Assembly (NCBI GenBank): GCA_028564675.1
Contig: JAOVVO010000123.1
Coordinates: 62,001-126,000, forward strand
DNA: 64,000 bases
Origin: Onchocerca lupi
Lineage: Eukaryota; Nematoda; Chromadorea; Rhabditida; Onchocercidae
Direction of reading: 5' to 3'
The notes beneath the pieces were generated by a model. That model worked only from the letters and a program-made list of their open reading frames with translations. It did no database searches and was not told the origin of the DNA. Positions 11,524 to 25,900 of the stretch are shown piece after piece (within the stretch, counting starts at the first letter, position 1; each line of letters begins with the position of its first letter). Both the position numbers and the translations under genes were made by a program.

Positions 11524-14500
11524 CCATTTCTTCTGCAGCTTTCCTGAGGGAAATTTCAGACAGTTCGATCAGTCTTCCGACCTTATAACAAAGTTAATTT
11601 ATCCATGTTTCAATTTTTGCAAAAACCTGAAATATTCACATCTTATATTCAAACTTACTTCTTTTCAAATTCATTAAATATAATTAAAATATAATTGTAA
11701 ATGCTTATGTTTACTTTTTTTTCTTGTAAAAAAATGAAAATGAAGATATTCCCAAATTACAGTTGCATTTCATTTGGTTTCAGACTTTTATTGAAAAAAT
11801 TTTCGAATATCTGTAACGGTAATGTTACGCGGAAATGATACACCAGAAAAAAAAGTAAAGAATTTTGTTGTTTAAGCCAATTTTTTGTCAAATTTATTTC
11901 ATTTTTAAAGATTTTGTGACAAAAACATTTTTTAGCGATTAAAGTTTGCTGTTTGTGATCTTTTAAAATGACTTTCTGTAATTTTTTATACAGATTTGAA
12001 AAGACATGACATTCTAGCATCACTGGAACTTTCTAGTTCATTGATCAAAATTTGATTTTGATCATATCACCTATTTGAGAATGTATATTGCCTCGGCTAA
12101 AACTCAGCTGTGATTTTTAATAATTACCACGATGAAAAATTATGTCGTCGAAGGAATAACGAAAAATTCGCCTAGAGAAATATTTGGAAGAAATTCGGGA
12201 ATTTTTTTGATTTAACAATAAATTAGTCATCCTGAGGAAAAGCATAACTTATGAAACATTTCTTATCTTTAATGAGCAGGATATCTTTCAAATACTGTTT
12301 GATTAGAATTTCGTTTAAGCATCGCTGTATTTTTATATAAGTAATTTCTAGCAATCAGAGTCAAATTGATAATGAACAACAACAAACTAATTCTTGGCCG
12401 GATGTCAGATTCTTCAAATCTTTTTCAAAATCACAATAGAGCATTTCAACGGTTTCCCTAGCAATGATTTTCTTTTTGGAACAATTTTCATAAAAATAAT
12501 TATTGTTATTGTTACTTGTTTATAACGAAATTCTTAAATTTTTGTCGAGTAATTTAAATGATAAAACAAAGAAAAATGGATAGAAGTAGGAAAAAAAGAA
12601 AAAAATCAAGCTTAATGAATAATATTGCCTTCATTTTCGCCTTATGCGATGATTTGTAAGCTTGCATCAATTGTGAGGTGTTACATAAAATAAAAATAAT
12701 GAAATGAAAATGTTTGTTTTCGTTTTTTTCAGCTCCACCATTCATCATTTTCAATATATTCAATAAAATTTCTCTTTCCTTTCCCTTGATAAACTTATAA
12801 TCTCATCAGCTAAGATTTTTCTTTTTTTTTCTTTTCAATCGTACAAAAAAAGATAGTTTCAGGAATTTTCGTATTCATTATTTACACTCCTTCTTGTCTG
12901 TCAAACGTTTCTCAGTACGTAATTTAAATCTCGTTTTGTGATTTTTTTTTCTTTTTTGTTTCTACTGTTTTAAACATTTTTGCCAGACAAATTTATTAAA
13001 GGAAAATCGACGAAGTTTATTGAAATTAATCAAAAATATTACAGATGCAAATTTCGAACGTCCAACAAGTGAAATTTGAAACATTTTTAAATTTCAAACT
13101 CATTCAACTTTTGTTTGGTATATCGATATACTTGTATTCATCTTTTTGTATTATCAGAATTTTTATACCGTACATTTGATAAATCTTTAAATTTATTAAA
13201 TTAATGTGCTTACATGTTTATCAAGATTTATCGTATTTAATTAAATGAACAAACTATTTATTATTTTTGTCCAAGAAATATGATAAAAATAATAGATGGT
13301 TTGATTGATTAAAAATTACTTAAGTTTTTATGTTTTGTAATTTTCCTTGCAAAATATGATTTTTTGGCTTGCAAATATAAGTCAATTTTTAAATTCAATA
13401 TATTTTTATAGAATGACCCATCTTAAAGAAAATGGAAAATTTCGACTTCAAAGAATTTATAATTTTAAAACCAATTTTTTATGCAACAAAAAAAAAATGA
13501 CAGTCTATCAATCATTAATTGTGAATTTTCTTACTTCAGTGCATTTTTTTGGATGTCTTTTATAATTTATATTCCATCTTACTTTTAATTAGAATTCATT
13601 TTTCATTCATCAATTGTAATTAAGGAAAAAATCTATTTACTTTCCCCAGATAATCGAGATTTATCTCTATCCTTCTGTTATCATCAAATCAGAATATTGA
13701 CAGATTGGCGTAAATTGATTAGAATGAAAATGCAAGTTTAGGATACAAAATATGATGATATAATGGCTTGAAGATCAGTTGATCGCTACAAAAAATCATC
13801 AGTTAATCAGAATTTCGAGAATGATTTTTGAATTTATCGAATTTATCTGCTTTTATCGCACCGAATTCTTTTTTTATTAAATCCCAGAAAAGTTTTTCAC
13901 AGATTTTCTGTGAGCCAAATTTTCGTGTGCCAATAATTTTTGCTCAGTGCAACGTGTGCTGCATGAAATAAAATTTTAAATGGATACAATGCAAAATATT
14001 TAATAGCGAAAACAGTTTTTACTTTCGATTATAGTCATTTCACAGTTTGATGATTCTACAAACAGATTCTTCTGCAAATTCTGCAAACAGAGATTATTTT
14101 TAATTTTTCGACTTTTTGTATTTCTTGCAAAATTCATTCAAGTTATTTTAGTATGAAAATATTGATGAGGTGGACAAGAAACAGAATATTTATTACTGAA
14201 TAAGTTTGATCATCAAAAATTTAATTCACACCCTTTCCAAAAATGCTTTCTCAACAAATTAATTCATTTTTTTTTTTTTTTTTTTTTTTTTTGAACAAGA
14301 AATTTCATTATGCAAAATCATTCAAGGTATTTCAAGGTATTAATTAAAGGAATTTTTTAAGGAAAAAATAACAAAGAACGAAATCATTCAAACACCAAAA
14401 GTTTAAAATAAATTAGTTGAATTCAAAAGTCAAATTTCTTTTTTTTTCCGATAAAAAAATTGAAAGATTGGCTTTTTTTTTACGGTTTTTTTGCAATTAC

Positions 14501-15585
14501 AGTTTTTCATCAAACTAACACCTAACATTGAGTTATATTGGTCTTTTTGAAATTTCACTTTCTGAAATATATGAATATGTAGATTCAAGATATTAAAAAT
14601 ATTACTTTTTAATTTTTGTGTTTTTAAATATAATTTTGAAGTGACGATTATAGTTGCTGATTTTTTCTCATATTACCGAAAGTTTAACGATGCACAATTA
14701 CTTAGTTTTTTTGATGGTCCGCTAAAATTTTAGTCATTTTATTCGATATTTTTACTAAATTTAGTTATTACCAAATCGAGTCGAAACAAATTATTATCAA
14801 ATCATTGTAATCAATTACTATCAAATTTTTCACCAATTACTATCATTATTTTCCATGTCAAGATTAATAAAATTTACTTTTTTGAATTTTTACATCAGCA
14901 GTAGCATTCAAAATGTTTTCGAACGATGAAATATATGTATATTAATTCTATGTAAAGGAATGTCAATAAAATGAAGAAAATTTGTCATATTTGTTGAAAA
15001 TACGCTAAAAATGGGATTTAGATGGGAATTATAAGCTTACTGAATTTACACTTTCTCTTATTTGCTGCACTGGAAAAGATTGCAGTCGATTAATAATAGC
15101 ATAAAATCAAAATCAATTAAAATTTTCGTCAACTATGATGGTGAAATTTTCGCACACGATATCATTTCAACAATAAATATTCATCCAAAAGATTTTTTTG
15201 ATCCTAATTGATTTGAATATTGTCAAATCTGGCGGACGAATGCATTTCATTGTTTTATTACATAGTTGCTTATTTTTATTACATAGTTGCTTATTTACTA
15301 TGCTCAGTTTTGTTTGCTCAGTGAAATGTTTATTCGACAATTGTGCAATTCACCAGTCAGAAAAATTCTGTCATAAAGACATACTTTATTGAATAAAAAT
15401 GGAATTCATTTATTTGATAAATACAATTAATTATTCTCCAAAACGACATCGCCCATTCGGTGACTTCTAATGTTTCAATTTCCTGGGTTCATTTTTTGAA
15501 AACTTTGTATTGAAAAACATAAGATTAGCACTTAGGAGTATGAAAAGCAGTAATAATATTATAATAATTGACAATAATTAATGGC

Positions 15586-15712
<127 letters not shown>

Positions 15713-16765
15713 GTAATAATAGTAAATTGACAATAAAAACAACAATAATAATGATAAGATATTCATTCGAGCTATAAGAAATGAAGAAATTTTGGTGATA
15801 TTTTTTGATTTAATTAAATGATCGCTTCGAAGTTTCTAAATTTCCTTTAAAATGTCATTTTCTTTTTTTGCAGATGAAAGCATCAGTGAAACATTTTTTT
15901 TTGTTAACGATCAATTTAGTTGCTATGTTTATGAATAATTTATGTTTCGTTAGAACTTGCAATCATAAGAATTTTTAGTTTCGTTCAATCATTCTGAAAA
16001 TTCCATCTTTATCAATATTGCCAATCATTTTATAAAATTTAGTATTACTAAATAAATGGATTGTTAAAAGAAAAACAATGAGAGTTATATTTTTAGCAAA
16101 ATTTAAAAGATTCGAATGAATCATTTCATCTTAAGAAAGCTTGAATGAACTGTAGAAGTTTCACAAGTAGAATGCTTTTATTCTACTTCAATCATTTCTA
16201 TAACAGTGCTTCTGAAATATTTAGCATTAACATAAGAACAGTTTGATAAGCTATTCATTAGTTCAAACGATAAATGATTAAAGATAAAAAACTAGAATAT
16301 CTGGATATACTTTCCATCAAACTGAATAATAAATAATAATTACTTGCAAAAATTCAGTTCATTTTGATTGAAAAAAAAAAAAAAAAAGAAATGTATTGCA
16401 AAGAATGCATGCATCTATTAAAGAAGAAGAAATTTTTGTTAGTCGCGTAAAAAAATTAATTTTACGAAATAATTGGTAATCGTTAAAATGAGTTGAATTC
16501 AATCAAACAAAGAAAGGGAAGTCTACCGAAAATTGGTAATTAAAGAAATAAGGATAAAAAAATGGATTTGAGTCAAATGTAAATTAATTCAAGACATAGT
16601 ATGCAAATAAATAATCTTGAAAAAAAAGTTTTCATTTCCTGAAAACTTATTTTTTAGAAAACAACAAATAAATATATCTGAAAGAAAAGAAAGGTTTTCA
16701 AATAATTTTAGATAAATTTTATGAGCTGATTGATTTTCCTTAAATAATGGTTTGTTAGATTTCAA

Positions 16766-16796
<31 letters not shown>

Positions 16797-17867
16797 GGTA
16801 AATTTCAAAGTCGTGAATTTTCGGATCACAAATAATCTTACAACTAAAAATGTTCAATTCGAAACAAGGTTTTAAGGCGGAAAATCTTTAAAAAAAATGA
16901 CAAAACTTTTTGGTAACTAAAGAAAAACAATATCGATCGATCATTATATCATTAAGTAATTGTAAATAGTGTACTCCAATGTTCGTCCTTCATTTATTTT
17001 AAAAAATGTCAATTCCGATTAATGTCGTTGCAGTTTAAACATCCAAGAAATTATCAGTATTTATCATTTTTATGTTCAGCTTCTGTACTTTTATATTGCA
17101 ATCAAGCTGAAAAAGTACAATAACAATTTGCCAAGGTGAAAAGGTAAATTTCCCGAAAATAAGTTTTCATAAGTTTTCAAATTCTGAATTCATTATCGAA
17201 TCTACAACAGTTATTTGTAATAAGACGAATATCGTTTTTAAACGAATGTAATTGTGTTTTTAAAAAAAGATTTTTTGTTTAAATAAACTTCTCTCTCTGT
17301 TAAGAATTAATTTTCAACATTTGTTTTTCTTTCAAAATTCAATTTGCAAACAAAAACTTTCTTTAATTCTTCATGTTGCAAATAATTCCCCTTGTTAAAA
17401 AACTTAGTTTTTACCCCATATTTTCTTATGTTAAAATTTTATCCAAATAATTTAATAACACTCAAAAAACGATATTTTATTCGCATGAACTTTCTTTTTT
17501 TCTATTTTTCACATATTTTATTTTTCATTTATTTATTTATTTTTTTTTTTTGCATGTTTTATACTTCTGATGATATGTTCATCTTGATAAATCAAAATCA
17601 ATTTTCAAGACTGAACTTGATCTGAAGAGATTAGCATATTCCTAAGTAAGAAAATAGAATACTGGATGATGTTTGAAGTGATTATGTAACATTGAAATTA
17701 TTTTATTTTCGAAAGATACTAATCACTTTAGGTCAGGTTCATTTCGTTTATAATAGATACATCTCTTGATAAATGTAAGAATTGATAGGATAGGGATTTC
17801 AAATCAATACTTCAAGTTGACAAAAAAGTTTTCGTCTAAAGGCGATAACACTGTTTTTGATTTACAG

Positions 17868-17988
17868 TTGTTCTATTGAAAAGACAAAACGGGAAAAGAT
17901 CGTTATGAAGAAGAAAGAAAAGGATGCAGCAATAGATACCGAGAATATACAGGATTTTTATCATTTCTATTTGCAACGATATATTTAG
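17868..17988 (+). other. Orphan exon-like segment
   Basis: After a good acceptor (GATTTACAG) one frame reads about 39 residues with coding-like, charged composition (EKTKREKIVMKKKEKDAA, then a stretch with FYHFYLQRY) to TAG at 17986-17988. No partner exon was found upstream. It could be the last exon of an unseen gene, a gene relic, or chance. The stop lies inside the first unit of the 37-bp tandem repeat. Confidence 0.25.
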
Positions 17989-18188
17989 GACTATCATCCC
18001 TTTCGACCTGCAATAACGTATCCAGGATTGTTATCAGTTTCTAACCACAATAATATATCTAGAATCATTAGCATTACTACCCGGGGTGGTGTATCTAGGA
18101 TTACCATCACTTCCAATCGCAACGATATATCCAATATTGTTATTACTTACAATCCGCAATCATATGTCTCGACTTATCATCATTTCCA
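17973..18188. repeat. Decayed 37-bp tandem repeat, about 5.8 units
   Basis: Units start at 17973, 18010, 18047, 18084 (35 bp), 18119 and 18156. Each follows the pattern GCAA-ATATATC-AGGATT-TTATCA-TT--AACC with roughly 60-70% identity by eye. The unit length is not a multiple of three, so it is not a protein repeat. Confidence 0.85.
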
Positions 18189-18258
18189 TAAATATTTCAT
18201 ATCCAACATTTGATTCATCTCACAGTGCCAGTTCCGCTTACCAAAAACGGTTCACTTG

Positions 18259-18558
18259 GAGCACACATTCAATGTCTATGCTTCATTCAAGCTTCATTCA
18301 GACGAAATGTAATACTCGCTGAAAATTTGGGAATAGATTGAAAACATTTCGTCCCACAATTACTCTAATCATTAAACACAATTATGTCAAAAGAATTGTT
18401 GTGTGAAAATTAGATATAAGAAGAATTTCAAAACAAGTGGAAGAAAAGAGTAACTATCATACTTTTTTTTTTTTTTGAATTTTATAAAATATATTTATCT
18501 TTCCAATGGAAAAAAAAGTCGAAGAAAACCGAAACCGAATAAACCGAATATAACAGCT
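18259..18558. repeat. Dispersed repeat, copy 2 (split)
   Basis: The second copy of the repeat at 11461-11523. Its two matching blocks (18259-18292 and 18543-18558) are separated by 250 bases instead of 13. Either copy 2 gained an insert or copy 1 lost one. Confidence 0.75.
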
Positions 18559-19261
18559 TCATTACGTATTTCATTTCTTATTCATTCAAAAAGTAAGTAA
18601 TCATTCGAAAGTTTTCCTCTCATATGCTCAAACTATTCCAAATATGGATGAAAATTTAATTGGCTGAATAATTTAATTAATACTTTCTTCTTCTAAACGA
18701 GTAAAAAAAGCAATCAGTGATAATTAGAATATATCATGATTCATCACATTCTTTGCATAAAAATTTATTCAAATTTCATCCATCCCAAAATATACACATA
18801 GATTTCTAGATTTCTACATATACAAATATATTTCCTTTTCTACAATTCATTCCGAAACAATAATAATTATGGAAGGAATGCTTTTGTGTTTGTCCTTTCA
18901 TTTATAATTTAGTACAATGAGGCTGAAGGAATGATTCTTTGGTGACAATTTTATGTTATCGTTTGCAGAAAAATGAAAATTTTTCTCATTGAATTTTATA
19001 TTGTTCAGTTTTCTTTTCTTTTTTTTCTCCTATTCTTCTATCAAATTTGCAAGATGTAAGAAGAGATTGAGATGGGAAAATAGTAAGCAAAATAATACAT
19101 TTCATACAGTAAATCATACCTGTTTCCTTTCTAAATAACACCCTATTGCTGTAAATCTTTCCCCATTATGTCAAAGTAATTAATTTAAATTAATTTTCCT
19201 TTTTTTTTTTTCAAAGAAAGCGTAGTAGTTCTTCCCACTCTTTTTGCTCTTCAGACATCCT

Positions 19262-19301
<40 letters not shown>

Positions 19302-22300
19302 TGATGGTATCATCTTTTTCCTATTTTGAGTTAAAAAAATGAAGGCTCATAAATATCAGAATTTTTCATATCATCATCAATGATGATAATATTTTGAAGT
19401 GCTAGTACTATCTTTTTCTTATTTCGAAATGAACAACAAGCATTTAATACTCAAAATTTTTATATCATTATCGTGATAATGAAAATTTAAAAAAAATTCA
19501 ACTTATAAATATCCGGAAAAAAAAATAATAATCGAAGGAATCAAAAAAGCTTTAGCTTCCAGTTCAATATCATCCGTATTGCTGTGCATTCGATATTGAA
19601 GACGGAAAAATCATCCGAAATTTTTCCGAAAAATTCACCTAAAAAAAAAAAAAAGATTTCTTTCAATCGCCACTCACTTTTTATCATTTGTATATCTCTT
19701 ACTGATAAAAAATTCAACAGTATAGTAACAAAAATGTTTGGAATTGAAATGAAGGGTCGGAAATATTTTCGGTATTTGCTTTTTTGGAATGCCATGAAAC
19801 AGTGTCATCAATTTTTCAAATTGATAAAGGCTAAAATTTATTAATCTTCAGCTTTCATTGAATTTAGAAACTTTATCAAAAATTCCTTATATTAAGAATT
19901 TTCATGAATAAATTATCATTCATTTTTAATCAGTGATTATAAAATATTACAATTTCAGATTATGGTTTCATGAAACAGTATAGTTCCTTAAAAAAAATTT
20001 CATGGAATAATTGATAATGAGTAGGTCGAGAATTTTTCTTGGATAAATTATGAAAAATGAAATGAATAATGAATTTTTTTTTTTACATATTTCTGGAATA
20101 CTAATTCCAATCATCATTCATTGCATTTCAATTAGAAATTTACAAAAATCCGCATTTCAGCATATATCAACAAAATAAGAAATGAAAGATTAATTTATTC
20201 TAAGATTAAGTAAATATATATATATTCAGATGCATCATATTCTCTGAAAAATTTCCTTGAAAACGACTTTTCATCTAGAATTGACAGAAAAAAAAAATGA
20301 TTCGCATTTTCCTTCTGTTTATGATATATATATTACCATTAATAATGTGAAAATTTAATTACAATAAAAAACCTGTCAAACAATATTTAATGAAAAGTAT
20401 AGTTTCGTAGATTTAGTCATATTTTCTTTTTCATCTGGAAATTCTTGAGAATAATTTAAAACTATTAAAGAATTCGAAGTGCACACACACACACACAAAC
20501 ATTCGTATAGATATAAATACAAAAACAATTAATGTTTTTTGTGATTCATTTTGCCGACTAAACTGCCAATCAATTTGTAGTTTTAGCATAATTGTCATTT
20601 GTCACCTTTGATGTTTAATCGTATTAGAGATATGTCCAAATCTCAAAAAAGATTCTTATTTATCCAACTTTCTATGCAGCTCCTGACCTTTGACTCTCAG
20701 CATTATAATCGTGCATTACTGATTAAACTTCATTAGTAACTTCCTTAATCGCAATCTGTCATCTTTTTGTTTCAATTTCCAATTAATCTCTATTATTTCG
20801 AAGCTATTTACTTTTTCTGAAGAAAAATTACAGTAATCTGCCAAACTTCTTCAGAAATAATCTTTTGTCATTTATATTTTATCTTTAAAATCTAATTTGT
20901 GATTCATTTTTACACCCTAAAAAGAAAAGCCATTGCTATACATTTATCAAAAAGTCATTAAATTCTTTTCAAAAAGTTTATAAATTAGGAAATAATTATA
21001 TTTCAAAATCATCGATAACGAGATGTTGAAATTCGAATTCAAAGTGCTGCAACTGCTTGCTGAATAACTAAACTTAGAAAAAAAAAAAAAAAAAATCTCA
21101 TAGGAGTCAGACATATCAGGGAAATTTTCCGGGAAGAAATTAGAAATAATTTGTTTCTCCGGTATTACAACCTGTCTGATTGTAATATTTTAGAGCTAAG
21201 ATTAATAGCGAAAAACGGTACATTCAAAAAGAGAGACTAGAAAAACGAGCATAATTTTTCCGAAAAATGATAAAATGGAAATTCATCATTTTTTTTTTTT
21301 TTTCAGATATCCATAAAAATAGAAATATCTCATTGACAAAGTTCGTCGGTACATTTCTCGGAATAAATATGAGAATTTACAATTATTCAGATTTATTTAT
21401 GAAAAATAATGGATAATTACAAAAAGAAGAACCACAAGTATAATCAAAATAAAGAAATTGAAAAAAAAAATGCACAGTTTTCCCTGAATATTATTCTCAA
21501 GATATCTACAAGTTAATTCCTTAGCAAAATTTGGTTTTATTTTACTTACAGCTCCACGAATAAGATTAGAAATTTTCCATGAGCGGATTATTAACAATCT
21601 CAAGGAAGTCTTAGATGTATTGGATACTGTTAACCACTAGGATTAATCACGAATATTGTTAAGTATCAGGATTTAATCCTTTTGAAAATGGAACAAATCG
21701 TTTTCTTTTTCTTCCTTTTTATGTCAAAAATGTTTACCTAGGTAATCGCACAAAGGTCATAGGTCGGGAAGAAAATAGTTGATGTTATTTTTGCATACTT
21801 CCCAGTAAGAATCTCTCAGACTGATGAACTGAATTAATTTCTTAAGCATCTAGTTCTTCTAATTATATTACGTTTGCTCTCTGATGTATAACAGAAATTT
21901 TTTTACAGTTATTCCACAAAAATAAATAATTTAATAATTTAAGAGATAAAACTTTATGGGAAAAAAACGGTTTAAAAGAAGATAAAGAAAACTTCAAAAA
22001 CAATATTTTGCTTATATAAATGTATCAAACCAATAATCCAAAATTAATGAGATTTCGCTTTGTCAATCGCATCCTATAATTAATTCATTCTGGGCTGATT
22101 AAATAATCGACTACCAAATTAAACTGATCATTTTGAAATATTATTAATTATTAATGCTAATTATAATAATTACCTCAATTGACCATTTCCAAAAAATAAC
22201 TTGCATTTTGATTATAATGACTGCACTTAAATAAATTCTAAATTGTAATATAAAGAAAAATTCAATCAATTAAATTCACAAGACAACTCATACATCCATA

Positions 22301-22968
22301 GCATTCGAACAAAGAAAATGGATGCACTGAATCAGTAAACTTTTTTTTATAGATATTTGAAGATTCTATCAAACAACTGCTTCTAAATTCCGTCCTCATC
22401 TTTTATATTTAGATTCATTGTTTGAATCTATTCTGTTGAACTTTGCTTCTTGTGTATTTCGTGTCTATTAAATACATACATCAGGCATTCAGGATGCCTT
22501 AGAATGCACGTAATCAAATACTTAATTATAACATATTCCGAAATATAATCAATTGAGATATTCAAAATTGTCAGAAAAGTCCAGTGAAAAGCTGCGAAAT
22601 TTCGATCAATTTGTAGAAAAAAGCTACTTAGTGTATATCTTCAAATATCGTATATTTTCAAATCTAATTGCGATAAATGTCGTTTTTTTTACAAAAATCT
22701 AAAATATGAATAAATGCATCAGATAATAAAGCGATATACAAATGATTTTCCATAATGATGAGCAAGAGAATAAGAATTTGAAAGGACATAAAATTCCTTT
22801 AAAAAAAGAATCCATCAGCCTGTTGAATCAGATTGAATTGAAAATTGACACTCTTTATCTAATAAAAACCTGTATTTTACAAACAACAAAGACAATAAAA
22901 TTAAAAAGTGACTAATCAAAAAATCAATATTTACATTTCTCAACGCCGTTAGTCCAGCGCCACCTGAC
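18559..22968. other. Gene-poor stretch before the NEMP gene
   Basis: AT-rich with no supported coding exon. It contains a long T homopolymer (19263-19298), a short CA run near 20484-20496 and an AT-rich alternating run near 20213-20225. Frames longer than 60 codons here lack coding character. Confidence 0.5.
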
Positions 22969-25900
22969 TCATAGATCTGAAACCACTTCATCAGAATCCA
23001 TATCTGACGATGATCGATTTGATCTTTGGAAACTTCAAAAAACAACCCATTATTTCAAATTTTTTCAATATGAACTAGAATTTAGTAGCACAGAGTTGAA
23101 ATTTTGGATACCAGCATGCTATATAAATAAAAAATAAGAAATTAAAATTATTGGTTTTAAATATATGAAACTGAAAGAGTAAAAAAGAAAACTAACTTAC
23201 TTTTTTCGATTCCTGAATGAATGGAAGGAGTTATTTGTGACCCGTCTATCGTTATCTAAATCATGTTGATGTCGAGATTTCCTAAACAATATTTCTTGAA
23301 ACCTCTTTTCAATTTGCTATACAGCATGTTATTGATCATATTTGAAAAAATATGCAGATTAAAATGATAATCCTGAGATGTCACATTTTGCATTTCATTT
23401 AATTATCATATCTTTTGGAGATACGTTTCTTGCATTTTCCCTTATACCAGCTCTTTAATTTTTCCCCTTTATTTATGGTATATTTTGAAGATCATTTCCT
23501 ATATTTTTTCTATACCACAGTGGTATAGACAAATGACACAAACCATTACTAATAATATCGAAATTTATATAATTCCATTAAGTTGAAAATCTAAAAATGT
23601 TTCGTTTCAATTCCTTTAAATCTAAAACAAAGCTGGCAGTTGTAGGTTATATATATAGCATTTATCGATTTCACCGTAGTAATCATGTATGCGCTTTAGA
23701 TGGCGGCATTCACATTGTTATTTTTTCGACATGACAATCGGAAAAAAATTTTTTTTTTCAATGCACTGAAGAATATGCATGCAGTATCTAAACAGCCTGC
23801 TTTGAGAGAGTAAACAATAATTAATTACGACATTACCTGTAAGGGTTTTGCAGTGGCAAAGAATACGTTTGCCAATTATATCTGGATTCATTTTCATCTT
23901 CATTAAAATCTCTGTGTTCATCGACTTTTTTTCGTTGTCGTAGATTTAACCTACTATCCGTTGATTGCAGGAAAGAAGTAGAGTTCTCATGAACTTGATA
24001 TCTTCTCCTAAATAATGAAATCTAACAAAATTTGATTACATAAAATTCTCAAATTCAAAATTTACGGAATTTTCGTCAACATCAGTATAATCTCATCTAT
24101 GAATTTATGATGATTGCCTTCTTAATGTAATAGCATCTTCTCTGGGTGAGGGATTCTTAATATGTTGAAACACTGAAAAAATCTCTGATAATATTACCTT
24201 GGCAGCTCATAATTGTTACTCAAATAAGAACGCTGAGCGACAACATATTCATCTTCCCCACTATCATCAGAAATATCATCGAAATTTGAACATTCCAAAT
24301 CATACAGATAAGATTCTTCTTCTCTGACATGATCACAAGTGCCATCAACAAAGCTGGCTAATCTAGAAAATTTGCATACGGAGGAACAGAAAGAGAGAAA
24401 AAAGAACCGCAGGGAGATCTATATCGAAATTACTCTAATTACTAATTAATAATTCTAAAAAATCATTAAATTATAACAAAAATTCACCGACCTTTTCGGA
24501 TCACTCACTGAAGATGTAATTTTCCAGACATCTGCTTTCGGGCTTCGACAATATTGACGCAATTCTTCTAAAGCTTTCCTAGTTTCTTCCTCACCCTGCT
24601 GTTGATATTCTTCCATTGTCAATAAACGTTGACATTGTGGAAACAAAAAGTGCCTATAATACCCCAAAAATTTCACACCCCAAAATAAAGAGCAAATAAC
24701 TGAAATAATATCTTGAAAATTTGCAAGAATAACATTCTAGCTCTGTGCTTGTTCATTCTTCATAACACAAAATGGTAATATATGATATATTGAATTGCAA
24801 AAAGAAGTTTATAATTTCATGTTCAAAGCTTTACATCTACAATGTAGATTAAAATTTCTCAATAATTTTGATGAAAATTTTCCCAAAATTAAGCAATTTC
24901 TACAAAGAATTTAATTAATTTACTAACCAAATCACATTAAAAATGGACATGAATCTGGATATTATATTAATCAGCCAATTTTTTGAGACCGCCCATAGCA
25001 GTAACAAAGTAATAACTCCAATCGAAATATCTGTTATCTGAAACAAAAATCGAAAATATCTACTAAGTTACAGATTATCAAATCTGACGTAGATTGATGG
25101 TTGGTAACGATAACGAACGGACAGTGATATCAAAATTACTATGGAAAAATATATTGCCACAAATTTTTGCTGTAGTAAAATAAATGTCAAGATCTAAAGA
25201 TGGGAAAAAAATTTCAGTCAATATCATCAAAAAGAGAGTAATTAGTAAATTACTTGACATGAAAAATATATTAGTATTAAGGCAATTAATTGCAATGTCC
25301 ACTGCGCAAGATTATAAGATCTGATGTCGGTTGGTGGCCCATAACGATAACAAACCGCAAACGATATCAAAATTACTGTAGCAAAATATGCTGCCACAAA
25401 TTTCTGATATAATAAAATCAAAGAAGCGAGATTTTTCCATACAACATAAATAAAGAAGAACGAGACGGACCAGCCACTGAACATCAAGGGAATTCCTAGC
25501 CAACTCTGGAAAATTTGAAAGTAATGTTATTTCCTTCCAATGTTGGATTCTCTTGTCAGTATCATATTTTTTATTTAATCAATTTTGAGCAAGTGCTTAT
25601 GCGTCATTTGGAGCTGAGAGCATGAGGCAAAGAAGTATTAGAAATAGAAAAGCGCTGTTACATATACTTCTACTTTAAATTTTTTAAAAAATTATGAATA
25701 ATATCATTGAAAAATCTGTAGAATCATTAGAAAAGTTTCCGGGATCACTTCACATTTCAGAATTTCCTTTATATATATTCAGAATCTCTTTTTATATATC
25801 TTAATCTATTCAAAAAAAAGAAAAATTTCGTCTTTATTTTTTTTATTTTCATGATATTATTATTGTTACATCCATGATAATAGAGCTGACAAAAAAAGCG

